Shown here: positions 40,061 through 49,513 of the stretch, piece by piece | Layout: the number at the start of each line of letters is the position of its first letter | How positions within the stretch are numbered: the first letter of the stretch is position 1 | The notes under the pieces: generated by a model | What the model saw: the letters and a program-made list of their open reading frames with translations, nothing else | Told to the model about the DNA's origin: nothing | The model's database searches: none | Position numbers and translations under genes: made by a program | Source of the DNA: Halovibrio salipaludis | Lineage (GTDB): Bacteria; Pseudomonadota; Gammaproteobacteria; Pseudomonadales; Oleiphilaceae | Direction: 5' to 3' | NCBI RefSeq assembly: GCF_002286965.1 | Contig: NZ_NSKD01000011.1 | Location: forward strand, 1 to 64,000 | DNA length: 64,000 bases

Positions 40061-41833
40061 TTACAGCGATTGCCAGAGTGAAGCAAAGTCATCGTCGTCA
40101 CTGGCGCTGGACCGGTCTTTGCCGGATGGGCCACGGAAGCGCAGCTCAAACTGGCTGATGCTGCTGGTGGCGGAGACACGCCGGCTGAGCTGGGCTGTTT
40201 CCTGCTCGCCATCCCGCAGCAGCGTGATGCGGTGCCCGGTCTGAAAGGGCATGCGTGGGGTCAGCAGGGTTGCCGGCTGGCCGATGGCACTCAGTTCCGG
40301 CAGCAGCAGTCCCCGCAGGAACTCACTGCCACTGCCGCTCTTGTTGTCGAGGCGCAGCGCGCAGGGCATCGCGCCCGGGCCCAGCAGTTCAATACCAAGC
40401 TGGGCACTGCGCTGACCCCCCTGGCGGATCCACCGGATCAGGGCGACGCTCCAGGGGTGATCGACATTTTCGCGCACGCCCAGGATCTCGCCAGTCTGAA
40501 GGCTGGACGGCATCGCCGCATCCCAGTTGATGCAGTAGCCGCCAGGGCTGGTGTTCTCCAGGCTGACTTCGTAGAGCGGGTAGGCATGCTCACTGTCACC
40601 GGCCATATCACCGCCCGAGCCCCGGAAATTGATCGGCGCATCCGGGGAGGCCATGGATTCATGGTGGCCGGCGTCGAAGGCGCTGGCCCAGGGATCATTG
40701 CGCCGCTGCGCCGCGCCCAGGAAGACGTTCTGCGCCGGTTCGGTGTCCTGGCTGTCCACAAACCGGTTGAAGGCCACCTGGCCGGCGGAAAAATAGTGCA
40801 CCGAGCTCATGCCAACCGCGATCTGCAGGCTGCCGGAGCTCTCGATGCGCCTGTAGGAGCGCTGGGTCAGGACCCCCAGGGCCCGCCCCAGGTGCATGAG
40901 CAGTGCATCACTGACCTTCTCGGGCAATTCAGGGGCATCCGCCGATGAGGCGGCGTTCCGGTTGTTCGCCAGGGCGGCCAGACCCTCCGCGAGTTCGGTG
41001 CTGTCGAAGCCGATGTGTTGCGTGGTCAACGGGGTCCTGAGCAGGTTGCGGTAGGTCGGGGGTGAGTCCTGACCGAGGTTGACCACAAAAAGCGCGTCAT
41101 TCATGCCGCGCTGGAGGATATGGGTATGGCCGGTCCAGCATTCGAACAGGCTGTACACTTCCGCCAGCTCCTTCTGGCGCAGCTGGTTCGGTCGGCAGCA
41201 GCCAAGCAGCAGCAGCCGTTTGTAGGCGTCCTCAACAGTGGTTCGGCGGTGGTACTGGTTGACGGGATCCTCGATGGCAATACCGGTGATCTGGCGCGCG
41301 AGTGCCCAGTTGAAGATCTGGTGGGCTTCGTACCAGGTGCCAGCGGGGTTGGGCGCGTACAGTTGGCTGGCCCGCAGAAGCGTGCTGCCGAGGCCGGAAA
41401 TCGCCCGGTGGCAGGCCTGGGCGTTGGCCATCTTCTGCTTGTCCGGATTGGGCGTATCGGCCAGCTGGCTCACGACGATCTTGTAGCCCGTGGCCAGGTG
41501 GCGCTGCAGGGCCTGCGCCAGGTTGGCGACCTTGCGCTGCTTTTCCGTCAGAGCGATGGATCGCCCCAGGAAATGCTGGGACAGCTGGTCACAGATGAAG
41601 TTCAGCTGCGGGCGCAGCTGGCCCAGGAGTTTCATTCTCAGGGCCGGGCTGATGTCGAGCTGGTTGAGCTCGATGGCGGCATGGTAGAGCTGGCGCGCGG
41701 ACTCACCCACATTGGCGATCGGCAGGCCGTCGACCCATTCCCTGAAGGCGCGTGGAGACGCCTCACAGAAGGAGAGGCTGCTGAGCTTCTGTTCCGGAAG
41801 CGCGAGATCCGGCTTTCCTGCTGTGCCCGCCAT
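40061..41833 (-). CDS. Conserved protein with PilZ-like C-terminus (PA4958-type)
   Basis: 590 aa without signal peptide or membrane helices. A mostly helical N-terminal part (1 to about 310) is followed by a beta-rich region containing YEVSLENTSPGGYCINW, which resembles the (D/N)xSxxG core of PilZ domains, and a second beta block at the C-terminus (QLSRRVSATSSISQFELRF). The preceding RxxxR arm of PilZ is not clear, so c-di-GMP binding is uncertain. It follows the FimX-like gene in the position held by PA4958 in P. aeruginosa as I recall it. A role in c-di-GMP signalling or pilus control is inferred from this neighbour. Confidence 0.65.
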   Translation of the reverse strand: MAGTAGKPDLALPEQKLSSLSFCEASPRAFREWVDGLPIANVGESARQLYHAAIELNQLDISPALRMKLLGQLRPQLNFICDQLSQHFLGRSIALTEKQRKVANLAQALQRHLATGYKIVVSQLADTPNPDKQKMANAQACHRAISGLGSTLLRASQLYAPNPAGTWYEAHQIFNWALARQITGIAIEDPVNQYHRRTTVEDAYKRLLLLGCCRPNQLRQKELAEVYSLFECWTGHTHILQRGMNDALFVVNLGQDSPPTYRNLLRTPLTTQHIGFDSTELAEGLAALANNRNAASSADAPELPEKVSDALLMHLGRALGVLTQRSYRRIESSGSLQIAVGMSSVHYFSAGQVAFNRFVDSQDTEPAQNVFLGAAQRRNDPWASAFDAGHHESMASPDAPINFRGSGGDMAGDSEHAYPLYEVSLENTSPGGYCINWDAAMPSSLQTGEILGVRENVDHPWSVALIRWIRQGGQRSAQLGIELLGPGAMPCALRLDNKSGSGSEFLRGLLLPELSAIGQPATLLTPRMPFQTGHRITLLRDGEQETAQLSRRVSATSSISQFELRFRGPSGKDRSSASDDDDFASLWQSL

Positions 41834-41934
41834 TGATCGTTACCGCTGGTTTCTGGGTGTCCGCTTACAATACAAGTCCAGGGTCGGGAGAATAGCAAGC
41901 GCAACAGGCTTTTGCCGTTGATTTCACAACGACT

Positions 41935-42975
41935 TTAAAGATTCAGGGGCTGTTTGGCCGGCTGGCCGGGGACTTCCCGTACCAGCTTCGGTACCAGAAA
42001 GCCGGGCAGCCGTTCCAGTAGCGTCCGGGTCAGTGCCCGGGCCCTTTCATCTCCGGGGTCATAGTGTGCGGCGCCGGCGATGGGGTCAAACGCATGCAGG
42101 TAATAGGGGAGAACGCCGCACTCGAACAGGCGCTCGCTGAGCTGCTCCAGGGTGTCGGCGTCATCGTTGATCCGGCGCAGCAGAACCGCCTGGTTCAGTA
42201 GCGTGGCCCCGGTGCCGGCCAGTGCCCTGAGCGCGGCCTGGACGTCGTCGTCGATTTCCGCCGGGTGATTGATGTGCACAACGACCACTTTCTGAAGGGG
42301 GGTGTCACCGAGCCAGTCCAGAAGGTCGGTATTCACCCGCTGGGGGATGACCACCGGCAGCCGGGTGTGGATGCGCAGGCGGCGTACATGCTCAATGCGG
42401 GCCACCGCCGCAGCGAGCCGGGCCAGGAGCCGGTCCGGGCTGGCGAGCGGGTCGCCGCCGCTGAAGATCACCTCGTTGATCGCCGGGTCGTCATCGATCC
42501 GGTCCAGGGCGGCCTGCCAGTCGGAGCCGCCCAGCTGGTGCTCATCATAGGGGAAGTGGCGCCGGAAACAGTAGCGGCAGTTGATGGCGCAGGCGCCGGT
42601 GACCATCAGCAGGGCCCTCGAGGCGTACTTGTGCACAAGCCCTGAGGTGGCGCTGGCGCTGTCGCCACTCACTTCCTCCAGCGGGTCACTGACATAGCCG
42701 GGCTGGTCTTCGCCTTCCTCGGGCAGGGGCAGGATCTGGCGCAGCAGTGGGTCGTCCGGATTGCCGGGCTCGATCCGACGCAGCCAGGGTTCCGGCGCCC
42801 GGACCGGGAACTGGCGGTGACCGGGTGCCATGCCGGCAAGCATGGATTCCGGCAGAGCCAGGCGCCGGCACAGGGCTTCAGGCGTGGTAACGGCCTGCCC
42901 CAGCTCCTTCTGCCACCGGGGGCGGTCGCTGGCGATGGTGGTGGTTTCGACAGGCGCGTGACCGGACTGTATCAT
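41935..42975 (-). CDS. epmB: EF-P-(R)-beta-lysylation enzyme EpmB (lysine 2,3-aminomutase-like)
   Basis: 346 aa from ATG at 42975 (an ATG two codons earlier lacks room for a ribosome site). The radical-SAM cluster motif [15 protein letters not shown] (CxxxCxxC) is intact, and the following SGGDPLASP and the [14 protein letters not shown] region match the lysine aminomutase family. The short length without a zinc tail agrees with EpmB (YjeK). It makes (R)-beta-lysine for EF-P modification. It is divergent from efp with only 39 nt between start codons, so the promoters must overlap coding DNA. Confidence 0.92.
   Translation of the reverse strand: MIQSGHAPVETTTIASDRPRWQKELGQAVTTPEALCRRLALPESMLAGMAPGHRQFPVRAPEPWLRRIEPGNPDDPLLRQILPLPEEGEDQPGYVSDPLEEVSGDSASATSGLVHKYASRALLMVTGACAINCRYCFRRHFPYDEHQLGGSDWQAALDRIDDDPAINEVIFSGGDPLASPDRLLARLAAAVARIEHVRRLRIHTRLPVVIPQRVNTDLLDWLGDTPLQKVVVVHINHPAEIDDDVQAALRALAGTGATLLNQAVLLRRINDDADTLEQLSERLFECGVLPYYLHAFDPIAGAAHYDPGDERARALTRTLLERLPGFLVPKLVREVPGQPAKQPLNL
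42946..42975 (+). promoter_or_regulatory. efp: Possible efp promoter inside the epmB start
   Basis: TTCGAC (42946-42951) and TATCAT (42970-42975) are spaced by 18 nt, a reasonable sigma-70 pair, about 40 nt before the efp ATG. The -10 box coincides with the epmB start codon on the other strand, so transcription of efp could interfere with epmB. Confidence 0.35.
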
Positions 42976-43014
42976 TGGCATCCCAAGTTTACTGGCAATT
43001 CGAGCGAGGCATCG

Positions 43015-43590
43015 ATGGCGACCTATTCTACCAACGAATTCCGCGGCGGGCTGAAAGTCATGCTCGACGGCGACCCCTGCGTGATTGTTGAAAATGAGTT
43101 CGTCAAACCCGGAAAGGGCCAGGCGTTCAGCCGCGTGAAGCTGCGCAACCTGATGACCAACCGGGTCTGGGAACGCACCTTCAAGTCCGGAGAGACCCTG
43201 GAGGCGGCGGATGTGCTCGACCTCGACATGGAGTACGTCTACAGCGATGGTGAGTTCTGGCACTTCATGAAGACCGACGGCTCCTATGAGCAGTTCGCGG
43301 CGGATGAGCGCGCCGTGGGCGATGCCGCCAAGTGGCTCAAGGAGCAGGATGTCTACAGTGTGACACTCTACAACGGCTCGCCGCTGAACGTCACACCACC
43401 GGCCTTTGTGGATCTGGAAGTGGTGGACACGGATCCGGGTGTTAAGGGCGATACGGCCCAGGGCGGCTCCAAGCCGGCCACGCTGTCCACCGGTGCCGTG
43501 GTGAACGTGCCGCTGTTCATCGAGATCGGTGAGGTGGTGCGCGTCGATACCCGCAAGAACGAGTACGTCTCCCGCGTCCGCAACGGATGA
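43015..43590 (+). CDS. efp: Translation elongation factor P
   Basis: 191 aa in three beta-barrel domains. Lys34 sits in the [10 protein letters not shown] loop, the beta-lysylated lysine of the EpmA/EpmB type of EF-P. Domain II and III features ([18 protein letters not shown], the GEFWHFM strand and the C-terminal [14 protein letters not shown]) are complete. It relieves ribosome stalling at polyproline. It overlaps epmA by 4 nt (ATGA). Confidence 0.95.
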   Translation: MATYSTNEFRGGLKVMLDGDPCVIVENEFVKPGKGQAFSRVKLRNLMTNRVWERTFKSGETLEAADVLDLDMEYVYSDGEFWHFMKTDGSYEQFAADERAVGDAAKWLKEQDVYSVTLYNGSPLNVTPPAFVDLEVVDTDPGVKGDTAQGGSKPATLSTGAVVNVPLFIEIGEVVRVDTRKNEYVSRVRNG

Positions 43591-44531
43591 GCTGGAAGCC
43601 GGGCGCCACCCCCGCGATGCTGCGCGCCCGGGCCCAGCTGCTCCGGGCGCTGCGGGATTTCTTCGACGCACGTGGCGTGCTTGAGGTCCAGACCCCGGTT
43701 CTGGGCCGCCATACCGTGACCGAACCCGCCATTGAGAGCCTGCCGGTGACCATTGATGGTCTGCAGGCCTGGCTTCAGACCTCCCCCGAGTACTTCATGA
43801 AGCGCCTGCTGGCCGCCGGTTCCGGTTCCATCTACCAGATAGGGCCGGTGTTCCGCGCTGCGGAGCAGGGCCGGCGCCACAATCCGGAGTTCACACTGCT
43901 TGAGTGGTACCGGGTGGGCTTCGACCTCGAGGCCCTGATGGTGGAGGTGGCTGACCTGGTGCAGGAGGTGATGGAGAGTCCGCGTCCCCATGTCGCGGAA
44001 TACCGGGAGCTGATGCAGGCGCATGCGGGGGTGGATCCATGGCGCGACGACCCCGCGCAGCTGGCGGAGCGGGCTTCAGCGGTCAGCGGCATTCCCCGTG
44101 AACAGCTGAATCGGGGTGAGGCGCTGGACCTGCTGATGAGCGGGTGTGTGGAGCCGGCGCTGGCGGACCAGGGGCCCGTGATTGTCCAGCATTACCCCCC
44201 GGACCAATGCGCGCTGGCGGCGGTTAGCGAAGTCGGCGGGGTTGCGGTAGCACGCCGGTTCGAGCTCTACCTGGACGGGATCGAGATCGGCAATGCCTAT
44301 GAGGAGTTGCTGGATGCCACGGAGCAGTGCCGGCGGTTCGAAGCGGATAATGCACGTCGCCGCGAAGCGGGTCAGCCCATCCCGGAGCCGGACGGCAGGC
44401 TTCTGGAGGCGCTGGAAGCAGGGCTGCCCCAGTGCAGTGGTATGGCGATAGGTGTTGATCGCCTGCTCATGCATCGCACCGGGGCTGCTTCTCTGGATGA
44501 GGTGATGGCCTTTTCCCTGGAACGCCTCTGA
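43587..44531 (+). CDS. epmA: EF-P lysyltransferase EpmA (GenX/PoxA)
   Basis: 314 aa, equal to a class II lysyl-tRNA synthetase catalytic core without the anticodon domain. Motif 2 appears as [23 protein letters not shown], and motif 3 as [17 protein letters not shown]. It ligates (R)-beta-lysine from EpmB onto Lys34 of EF-P. The start codon overlaps the efp stop, so production of the target and its modifier is coupled. All three genes of the pathway sit together here. Confidence 0.95.
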   Translation: MSWKPGATPAMLRARAQLLRALRDFFDARGVLEVQTPVLGRHTVTEPAIESLPVTIDGLQAWLQTSPEYFMKRLLAAGSGSIYQIGPVFRAAEQGRRHNPEFTLLEWYRVGFDLEALMVEVADLVQEVMESPRPHVAEYRELMQAHAGVDPWRDDPAQLAERASAVSGIPREQLNRGEALDLLMSGCVEPALADQGPVIVQHYPPDQCALAAVSEVGGVAVARRFELYLDGIEIGNAYEELLDATEQCRRFEADNARRREAGQPIPEPDGRLLEALEAGLPQCSGMAIGVDRLLMHRTGAASLDEVMAFSLERL

Positions 44532-44541
44532 GCTCCGGGGA

Positions 44542-45396
44542 TCAGCTGGCGCGGAACAACGCCTCGCCCATCCGGACGCTCTGCTCCGGGCTCAGTTCAG
44601 CCGCTGGCTCACAGGTGCCCCTGGGCAGCATCAGTATGACCGTGCTGCCCAGGTAGAACCGGCCCATCTCGGCGCCGCGTTCCAGGTGAGGTCCATCGTG
44701 TGCGGCGTGGCGGATGCTCCGTGCCCCGGGCGCAACCCGGCCTCCCCAGACCGTTTCGATGCCCGCCACGATCATGGCGCCGACCATCACCACCGCCATG
44801 GGCCCGTATTCGGTACGGAACCAGGCAACCAGCCGTTCGTTGCGCGCAAAGAGTCGGGGCACATTACGGGTGGTGGCCGGGTTTACCGAGAACAGACGAC
44901 CTGGGATGGTCGTGGTTGCCTCAAGGGTACCGGCCATGGGCATGTGCACCCGGTGATAGTCCTTCGGAGACAGGTAGATGGTGGCAAACCGGCCCTGCTC
45001 GAAGGCTGCCAGTTCGGATTCGGGCCGGGCGGTCAGCTCCGCCGCGGAAAAGCTCTGGCCCTTGGCCTGGAACAGGCGCCCACGGTTGATGGTGCCGCTC
45101 TGGCTGATGGCCCCGTCCGCCGGGCACACCAGCGTGCGCCCGTCGCCTTCAATGGGGCGGGCGTTATCGCGCAGAGGCCGGGTGAAGAAGTCATTGAAGC
45201 TGGTGTAGGCCTCCGGATCCGGGTCCGCTGCCTCTCTCATGTCCACACCATAGCGGCGGATGAAGCCATTGATCAGGCGCCGGCGCAGGGCGGGATGCCG
45301 GGAGTCCGCCACTCGTCCGGCCAGTCGTGACAGGCCGTGCTGGGGGGCCAGGTGCTGGGCGGCGATGAAGCCGCTGTCGAGCAGGGAGCGCATCAT
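44542..45396 (-). CDS. psd: Phosphatidylserine decarboxylase
   Basis: 284 aa from ATG at 45396. The self-cleavage site LGST is present in FYLGSTVILM with Ser251, which becomes the pyruvoyl prosthetic group of the alpha chain. The catalytic His region is YHRVHMPMAG, and the N-terminal membrane-associating segment and NDFFTRPL motif are standard. It makes phosphatidylethanolamine at the inner membrane. Its ATG overlaps the rhdA stop (ATGA-type), so the two are translationally coupled; the same neighbours occur in Pseudomonas. Confidence 0.93.
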   Translation of the reverse strand: MMRSLLDSGFIAAQHLAPQHGLSRLAGRVADSRHPALRRRLINGFIRRYGVDMREAADPDPEAYTSFNDFFTRPLRDNARPIEGDGRTLVCPADGAISQSGTINRGRLFQAKGQSFSAAELTARPESELAAFEQGRFATIYLSPKDYHRVHMPMAGTLEATTTIPGRLFSVNPATTRNVPRLFARNERLVAWFRTEYGPMAVVMVGAMIVAGIETVWGGRVAPGARSIRHAAHDGPHLERGAEMGRFYLGSTVILMLPRGTCEPAAELSPEQSVRMGEALFRAS

Positions 45397-46205
45397 TCGA
45401 CGGGGGTCTCCGTGTGGTTGCCCCATTCAGCCCAGGAGCCGGCATAGGCGCGCACGTCATGGTATCCCAGGGCACGGGCGGCGACGTAGGTGAGCCCGGA
45501 GCGGTGATGGCTCTGGCAGTGGGTGATGACGGGTTTTGAGGGTTCAATACCGAGCGAGGTCAGGGTTTCCCGGAGCCGGTCTTCCGGCAGCAGGCGGTAG
45601 TTGCGCTCCGGGTCCATGATCCGGGTCCATTCCAGGTTGATCGCACCGGGTATGTGACCGGAGCGGGCCGCGGACTGGCGCTCGCCGCGGTATTCCGAGG
45701 GCGCGCGTGCGTCCCAGATGGCGGTGTTTCCGGCCCTGACGGCCTCGAGCACCTCGTGGAGGTCCGCGGTTGTCGAGGGATCCAGAGTGAGCGCCGGGCG
45801 CGTGGGTTCGGGGGCTTCCGGAATCTCGGTGCTGGTCGGGTAGCCCTCGCTGACCCAGGCAATGCGCCCGCCGTTGAGAAGGCTCCAGTTGCGGTGCCCC
45901 ACGGACTCCAGCAGCCAGATGAAGCGCCCGGCCCAGCCGCCGCCCTCATCATCGTAGGCGACCACGTGGTGCTCCGGTTTGAGACCGATCCGCCCGAGCA
46001 GCTGTTCGAGCTCCGCCTTTTCCGGCAACAGGCCCGGCACGGGTGAGGCAGCGCCCCGGGTTTCGCGGGGGTGAACGTGTATGGCACCCGGGATATGGGC
46101 TTCCGCGTAATGCTCCGGGCCGGAAAGATCCACCAGCAGCAGGTTCTCATCCTGGAGGTGCTGGTGCAGGGTGTCCGGCTCAAGAATCATGGGAAGGGAT
46201 GGCAT
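45393..46205 (-). CDS. rhdA: Thiosulfate sulfurtransferase (tandem rhodanese)
   Basis: 270 aa with two rhodanese domains. The first (1 to about 125) is inactive; the second carries the catalytic loop HCQSHHRSG with Cys230. That six-residue loop is very like the CQTHHRSG loop of Azotobacter RhdA and unlike the CGSGVTA loop of SseA, so it is named rhdA. It transfers sulfane sulfur from thiosulfate to cyanide or thiols in the cytoplasm. GAGG precedes the ATG, and psd follows with overlap. Confidence 0.88.
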   Translation of the reverse strand: MPSLPMILEPDTLHQHLQDENLLLVDLSGPEHYAEAHIPGAIHVHPRETRGAASPVPGLLPEKAELEQLLGRIGLKPEHHVVAYDDEGGGWAGRFIWLLESVGHRNWSLLNGGRIAWVSEGYPTSTEIPEAPEPTRPALTLDPSTTADLHEVLEAVRAGNTAIWDARAPSEYRGERQSAARSGHIPGAINLEWTRIMDPERNYRLLPEDRLRETLTSLGIEPSKPVITHCQSHHRSGLTYVAARALGYHDVRAYAGSWAEWGNHTETPVE

Positions 46206-46267
46206 TGGGGCCTCGGTATCGTCCGTATTCGGTCGAAGGATACCAGAGGCCCCGGGTACGGACGAGG

Positions 46268-48058
46268 CTATTCGATCTCGACCAGTACCTCACCGGGGGT
46301 GACCCGGTCGCCCTTGCTGATGTGCACGGCTGTCACGGAGCCGGCCACCGGCGCCTTCACCTCGGTTTCCATCTTCATGGCCTCGATGATCAGCACCGGG
46401 TCGCCGGCGGCGACGCTGTCGCCCTCCTTGACCACCACATCCACGATGTTGCCGGGCATGCTGGTGGTCACGTGGCCCTCCTTAGTGGCCCGAGCCCGCT
46501 GACCACCGCCCGGGGCGGACTCGCCGACAGCCTCCAGCTCGATCTCCTCGGGGACACCATCGACGGTCATGTAGAACCGACGCCGGTCATCACCACCGGG
46601 GCTCACCCCGGTCACCTGGATGTCGTAGGTCTCGCCATGGACCTGGATGCGGAACTCGGTGGGTACGTGACCGGAAGCCTTCTCCGAGGGCGCCGGTTCC
46701 AGGACTTCCGGCTGGAGGGTGCCGTCGCGGCGCTGTTCGAGGAAGGTCAGCGCCTGGTCCGGGAACATCGCGTAGGTGAGCACATCCTCCTCGGATTCGG
46801 CGATGTCCGAGACGTCGTCCTTCAGCTGGTGGAACTCGTTGGCCAGCAGGTTGGCCGGGCGTTCCTCGACCAGTTCCTCCTTGCCAACAGCACGTTTCTG
46901 CAGGGTCTGGTCCACCTGGCCCGGCGCCTTGCCGTACCAGCCCTGGAGGTATTTCTTCACCTCGTTGGTGATGGTGGCGTAACGGCTGTCCGAGAGGACG
47001 TTGATCACCGCCTGGGTCCCCACAATCTGGGAGGTCGGTGTGACCAGCGGGGGATAGCCCAGCTCCTCCCGGACCTTCGGGATCTCGCGGAACACGTCCT
47101 GGATGCGGTCCAGCGCGCCCTGTTCCTTCAGCTGGTTGGCAAGGTTGGACATCATGCCACCTGGCACCTGGGAGAGCAGGACCGTGGTGTCCACGCCGTT
47201 GTACTCGCTTTCGAACTGGTGATACTTCTTCCGCACTTCCCGGAAGTGGCGGGCAATGCTGTCCAGTTTCTCCAGGTCCAGTCCGGTCTCGTAGCCGGCA
47301 TCGTGGAGCGCGGCCACGATGGATTCCGTGGGCGGATGGCTGGTGCCGCCGGCGAATGAGGAAATGGCGGTGTCCAGGTGGTCCACGCCGGCCTCCACCG
47401 CAGCCCACTGGCACATGCTGGCCATGCCCGAGGTGTAGTGGGAGTGCAGGAAGACCGGCACGTCAAAGCGCTGCTTCAGGCCGCTGACCAGCTCGGACGT
47501 GGCGGCGGGTGTGAGCAGGCCGGCCATGTCCTTGATGGCGATGCTGTCCACGCCCAGGTCCACCATGGTCTGCGCCTGTTCCAGGAAGGCCTCGGTGCCG
47601 TGAGCCGGGCTCACGGTGTAGCACAGCGTGCCCTGGGCATGCTTGCCGGCCTTTTTCACGGCACGGATGCTGGTCTCCAGGTTGCGCACGTCATTGAGCG
47701 CGTCAAAGATGCGGAAGACGTCGATGCCGTTGTCCGCTGCCTTCTGCACGAACGCTTCAACCACGTCGTCCGCGTAATGGCGGTAGCCGAGCAGGTTCTG
47801 CCCGCGCAGCAGCATCTGCAGCCGGGTATTGGGCAGCGCCTGTTTCAGCTGGCGCAGCCGTTCCCAGGGATCTTCCTTCAGAAAGCGGACACAGGCGTCA
47901 AAGGTGGCACCGCCCCAGCATTCCAGGGACCAGTAGCCGGCCTGGTCCAGCCACTCGCAGGCCGGGAGCATGTCCTCGGTGCGCAGGCGCGTGGCGATCA
48001 GGGACTGGTGGGCGTCGCGCAGGATGACGTCGGTGATGTGGATCTTGCGTTGGTTCAT
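46268..48058 (-). CDS. pycB: Pyruvate carboxylase subunit B (carboxyltransferase and biotinyl domains)
   Basis: 596 aa from ATG at 48058 (MNQRKIHITDVILRDAHQS); the frame upstream overlaps pycA and is spurious. The TIM-barrel carboxyltransferase has LRDAHQS, the RGQNLLGYRHY segment and a lysine-carrying DMAGLL motif. A conserved carboxylase domain follows, and a C-terminal biotinyl domain ends with EAMKMET. With the separate biotin-carboxylase gene upstream this is the two-subunit pyruvate carboxylase found in Pseudomonas. The alternative is a sodium-pumping oxaloacetate decarboxylase alpha chain, but no membrane beta or gamma subunit is nearby. Confidence 0.88.
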   Translation of the reverse strand: MNQRKIHITDVILRDAHQSLIATRLRTEDMLPACEWLDQAGYWSLECWGGATFDACVRFLKEDPWERLRQLKQALPNTRLQMLLRGQNLLGYRHYADDVVEAFVQKAADNGIDVFRIFDALNDVRNLETSIRAVKKAGKHAQGTLCYTVSPAHGTEAFLEQAQTMVDLGVDSIAIKDMAGLLTPAATSELVSGLKQRFDVPVFLHSHYTSGMASMCQWAAVEAGVDHLDTAISSFAGGTSHPPTESIVAALHDAGYETGLDLEKLDSIARHFREVRKKYHQFESEYNGVDTTVLLSQVPGGMMSNLANQLKEQGALDRIQDVFREIPKVREELGYPPLVTPTSQIVGTQAVINVLSDSRYATITNEVKKYLQGWYGKAPGQVDQTLQKRAVGKEELVEERPANLLANEFHQLKDDVSDIAESEEDVLTYAMFPDQALTFLEQRRDGTLQPEVLEPAPSEKASGHVPTEFRIQVHGETYDIQVTGVSPGGDDRRRFYMTVDGVPEEIELEAVGESAPGGGQRARATKEGHVTTSMPGNIVDVVVKEGDSVAAGDPVLIIEAMKMETEVKAPVAGSVTAVHISKGDRVTPGEVLVEIE

Positions 48059-48080
48059 GATGTTTCTCCTGATTCGGGGC

Positions 48081-49502
48081 TCACAGGCCAGCCTGGGCGG
48101 CAATGGCCGCGGCGATGGCGGTGGCGACGGATTCGGGCCTGGACTTGGTGCTGTACTCGAGCAGTTCCGGATGGTTCTCGACGAAGCTGGTGTTGAACCC
48201 GCCCGCGCGGAACTCCGGATTCTGGAGGATCTGCTGGTAGTAGGGGATGGTGGTGGTGACCCCGTAGATGCCCATGTCATTCAGGGCGCGCCGGCTGCGT
48301 TCCAGCAGTTCCTCCCAGCTCAGGGCCCAGACAATGAGCTTGGCGCACATGGAGTCGTAGTGCGGTGGAATCTCATACCCCGTGTACATGGCTGCGTCCG
48401 TCCGCACGCCCGGGCCACCGGCCGAGTAATAGCGGCTGATCCGCCCGAAGCTCGGCAGGAAGCCGTTCTGTGGATCCTCGGCGTTGATGCGGAACTGGGC
48501 GGCGAATCCCCGGTAGCTGATGTCGGACTGGCTGTACGCCAGGGGCTCGCCCGCAGCGATGCGGATCTGCGTCTTGACGATATCCACGCCGGTGATTTCC
48601 TCGGTGATGGTGTGCTCCACCTGCACCCGGGTGTTCATCTCCATGAAGTAGAACTCACCACTGTCGTCCAGCAGGAATTCCACGGTGCCGGCGTTCTCGT
48701 AGCCGCAGCCCTTCGCCACCCGTACGGCCAGATCGCCAAGGTACTCGCGTTGCTGCTCGGTCAGCTGTGGCGATGGTGCCAGCTCGATCAGCTTCTGGTT
48801 GCGCCGCTGCACGGAGCAGTCACGCTCGTACAGGTGGATGGCGTTGCCCTGGCGGTCGACCAGGACCTGGACCTCGATGTGGCGCGGGTTGACGATGCAC
48901 TTCTCCAGGAAGACCTCGGCACTGCCGAAGGCCTTGGTGGCCTCGGAGATGACGCGCTCGTAGTTCTGCCGCAGTTCCTTTTCGCCGTCACAACGGCGGA
49001 TGCCACGACCACCCCCGCCCGAGGTGGCCTTGAGCATGACCGGGTAGCCGATGCGCCCGGCCTGTGCCACGGCGTCTTCCACGTTCGCCAGGTTGCCCTC
49101 GGAGCCCGGTGTCACCGGGACACCGGCACGGATGGCCGTGTTACGGGCCTCGGTCTTGTCACCCATGCCGTGGATGACTTCCGAAGCCGGGCCGATGAAC
49201 TGGACCCCGCGATCCCGGCAGACGGCAGCAAGGGTTTCGTTCTCGGACAGGAACCCATAGCCGGGGTGCAGGGCATCACACCCTGTTTCCACGGCCATGT
49301 TCACCACCTGGTGGGGGTTGAGGTAACCCGAGAGCGGATCCTGGCTGATGCAGTGGGCTTCGTCGGCCTTTTTCACGTGCAGCGAATACCGGTCCGCCTC
49401 CGAGTAGATGGCGACCGCCGTGATCCCCAGCTCCTGGCAGGCGCGGGCAATACGAACGGCGATCTCGCCCCGGTTGGCGATCAGTACCTTTCTGATGGGC
49501 AT
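48081..49502 (-). CDS. pycA: Pyruvate carboxylase subunit A (biotin carboxylase)
   Basis: 473 aa. LIANRGEIAVRIARAC at the start, the ATP-grasp loop KATSGGGGRGIRR, ERDCSVQRRNQK and EMNTRVQVEHTITEE are complete. There is no biotinyl domain, which is provided by PycB encoded 22 nt downstream. It carboxylates biotin using ATP and bicarbonate, feeding oxaloacetate synthesis. GAGGAGATCATCC precedes the ATG. It lies 11 nt after the CBS-domain gene. Confidence 0.9.
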   Translation of the reverse strand: MPIRKVLIANRGEIAVRIARACQELGITAVAIYSEADRYSLHVKKADEAHCISQDPLSGYLNPHQVVNMAVETGCDALHPGYGFLSENETLAAVCRDRGVQFIGPASEVIHGMGDKTEARNTAIRAGVPVTPGSEGNLANVEDAVAQAGRIGYPVMLKATSGGGGRGIRRCDGEKELRQNYERVISEATKAFGSAEVFLEKCIVNPRHIEVQVLVDRQGNAIHLYERDCSVQRRNQKLIELAPSPQLTEQQREYLGDLAVRVAKGCGYENAGTVEFLLDDSGEFYFMEMNTRVQVEHTITEEITGVDIVKTQIRIAAGEPLAYSQSDISYRGFAAQFRINAEDPQNGFLPSFGRISRYYSAGGPGVRTDAAMYTGYEIPPHYDSMCAKLIVWALSWEELLERSRRALNDMGIYGVTTTIPYYQQILQNPEFRAGGFNTSFVENHPELLEYSTKSRPESVATAIAAAIAAQAGL

Positions 49503-49513
49503 GGATGATCTCC

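Noticed and set aside
46268-48058. Sodium-pumping oxaloacetate decarboxylase alpha chain
   Set aside because: The separate biotin carboxylase gene directly upstream and the lack of membrane beta/gamma subunit genes fit two-subunit pyruvate carboxylase better.
48059-48280. N-terminal extension of the pycB frame
   Set aside because: It overlaps pycA and is Ser/Pro/Arg-rich shadow sequence; the family start is at 48058.
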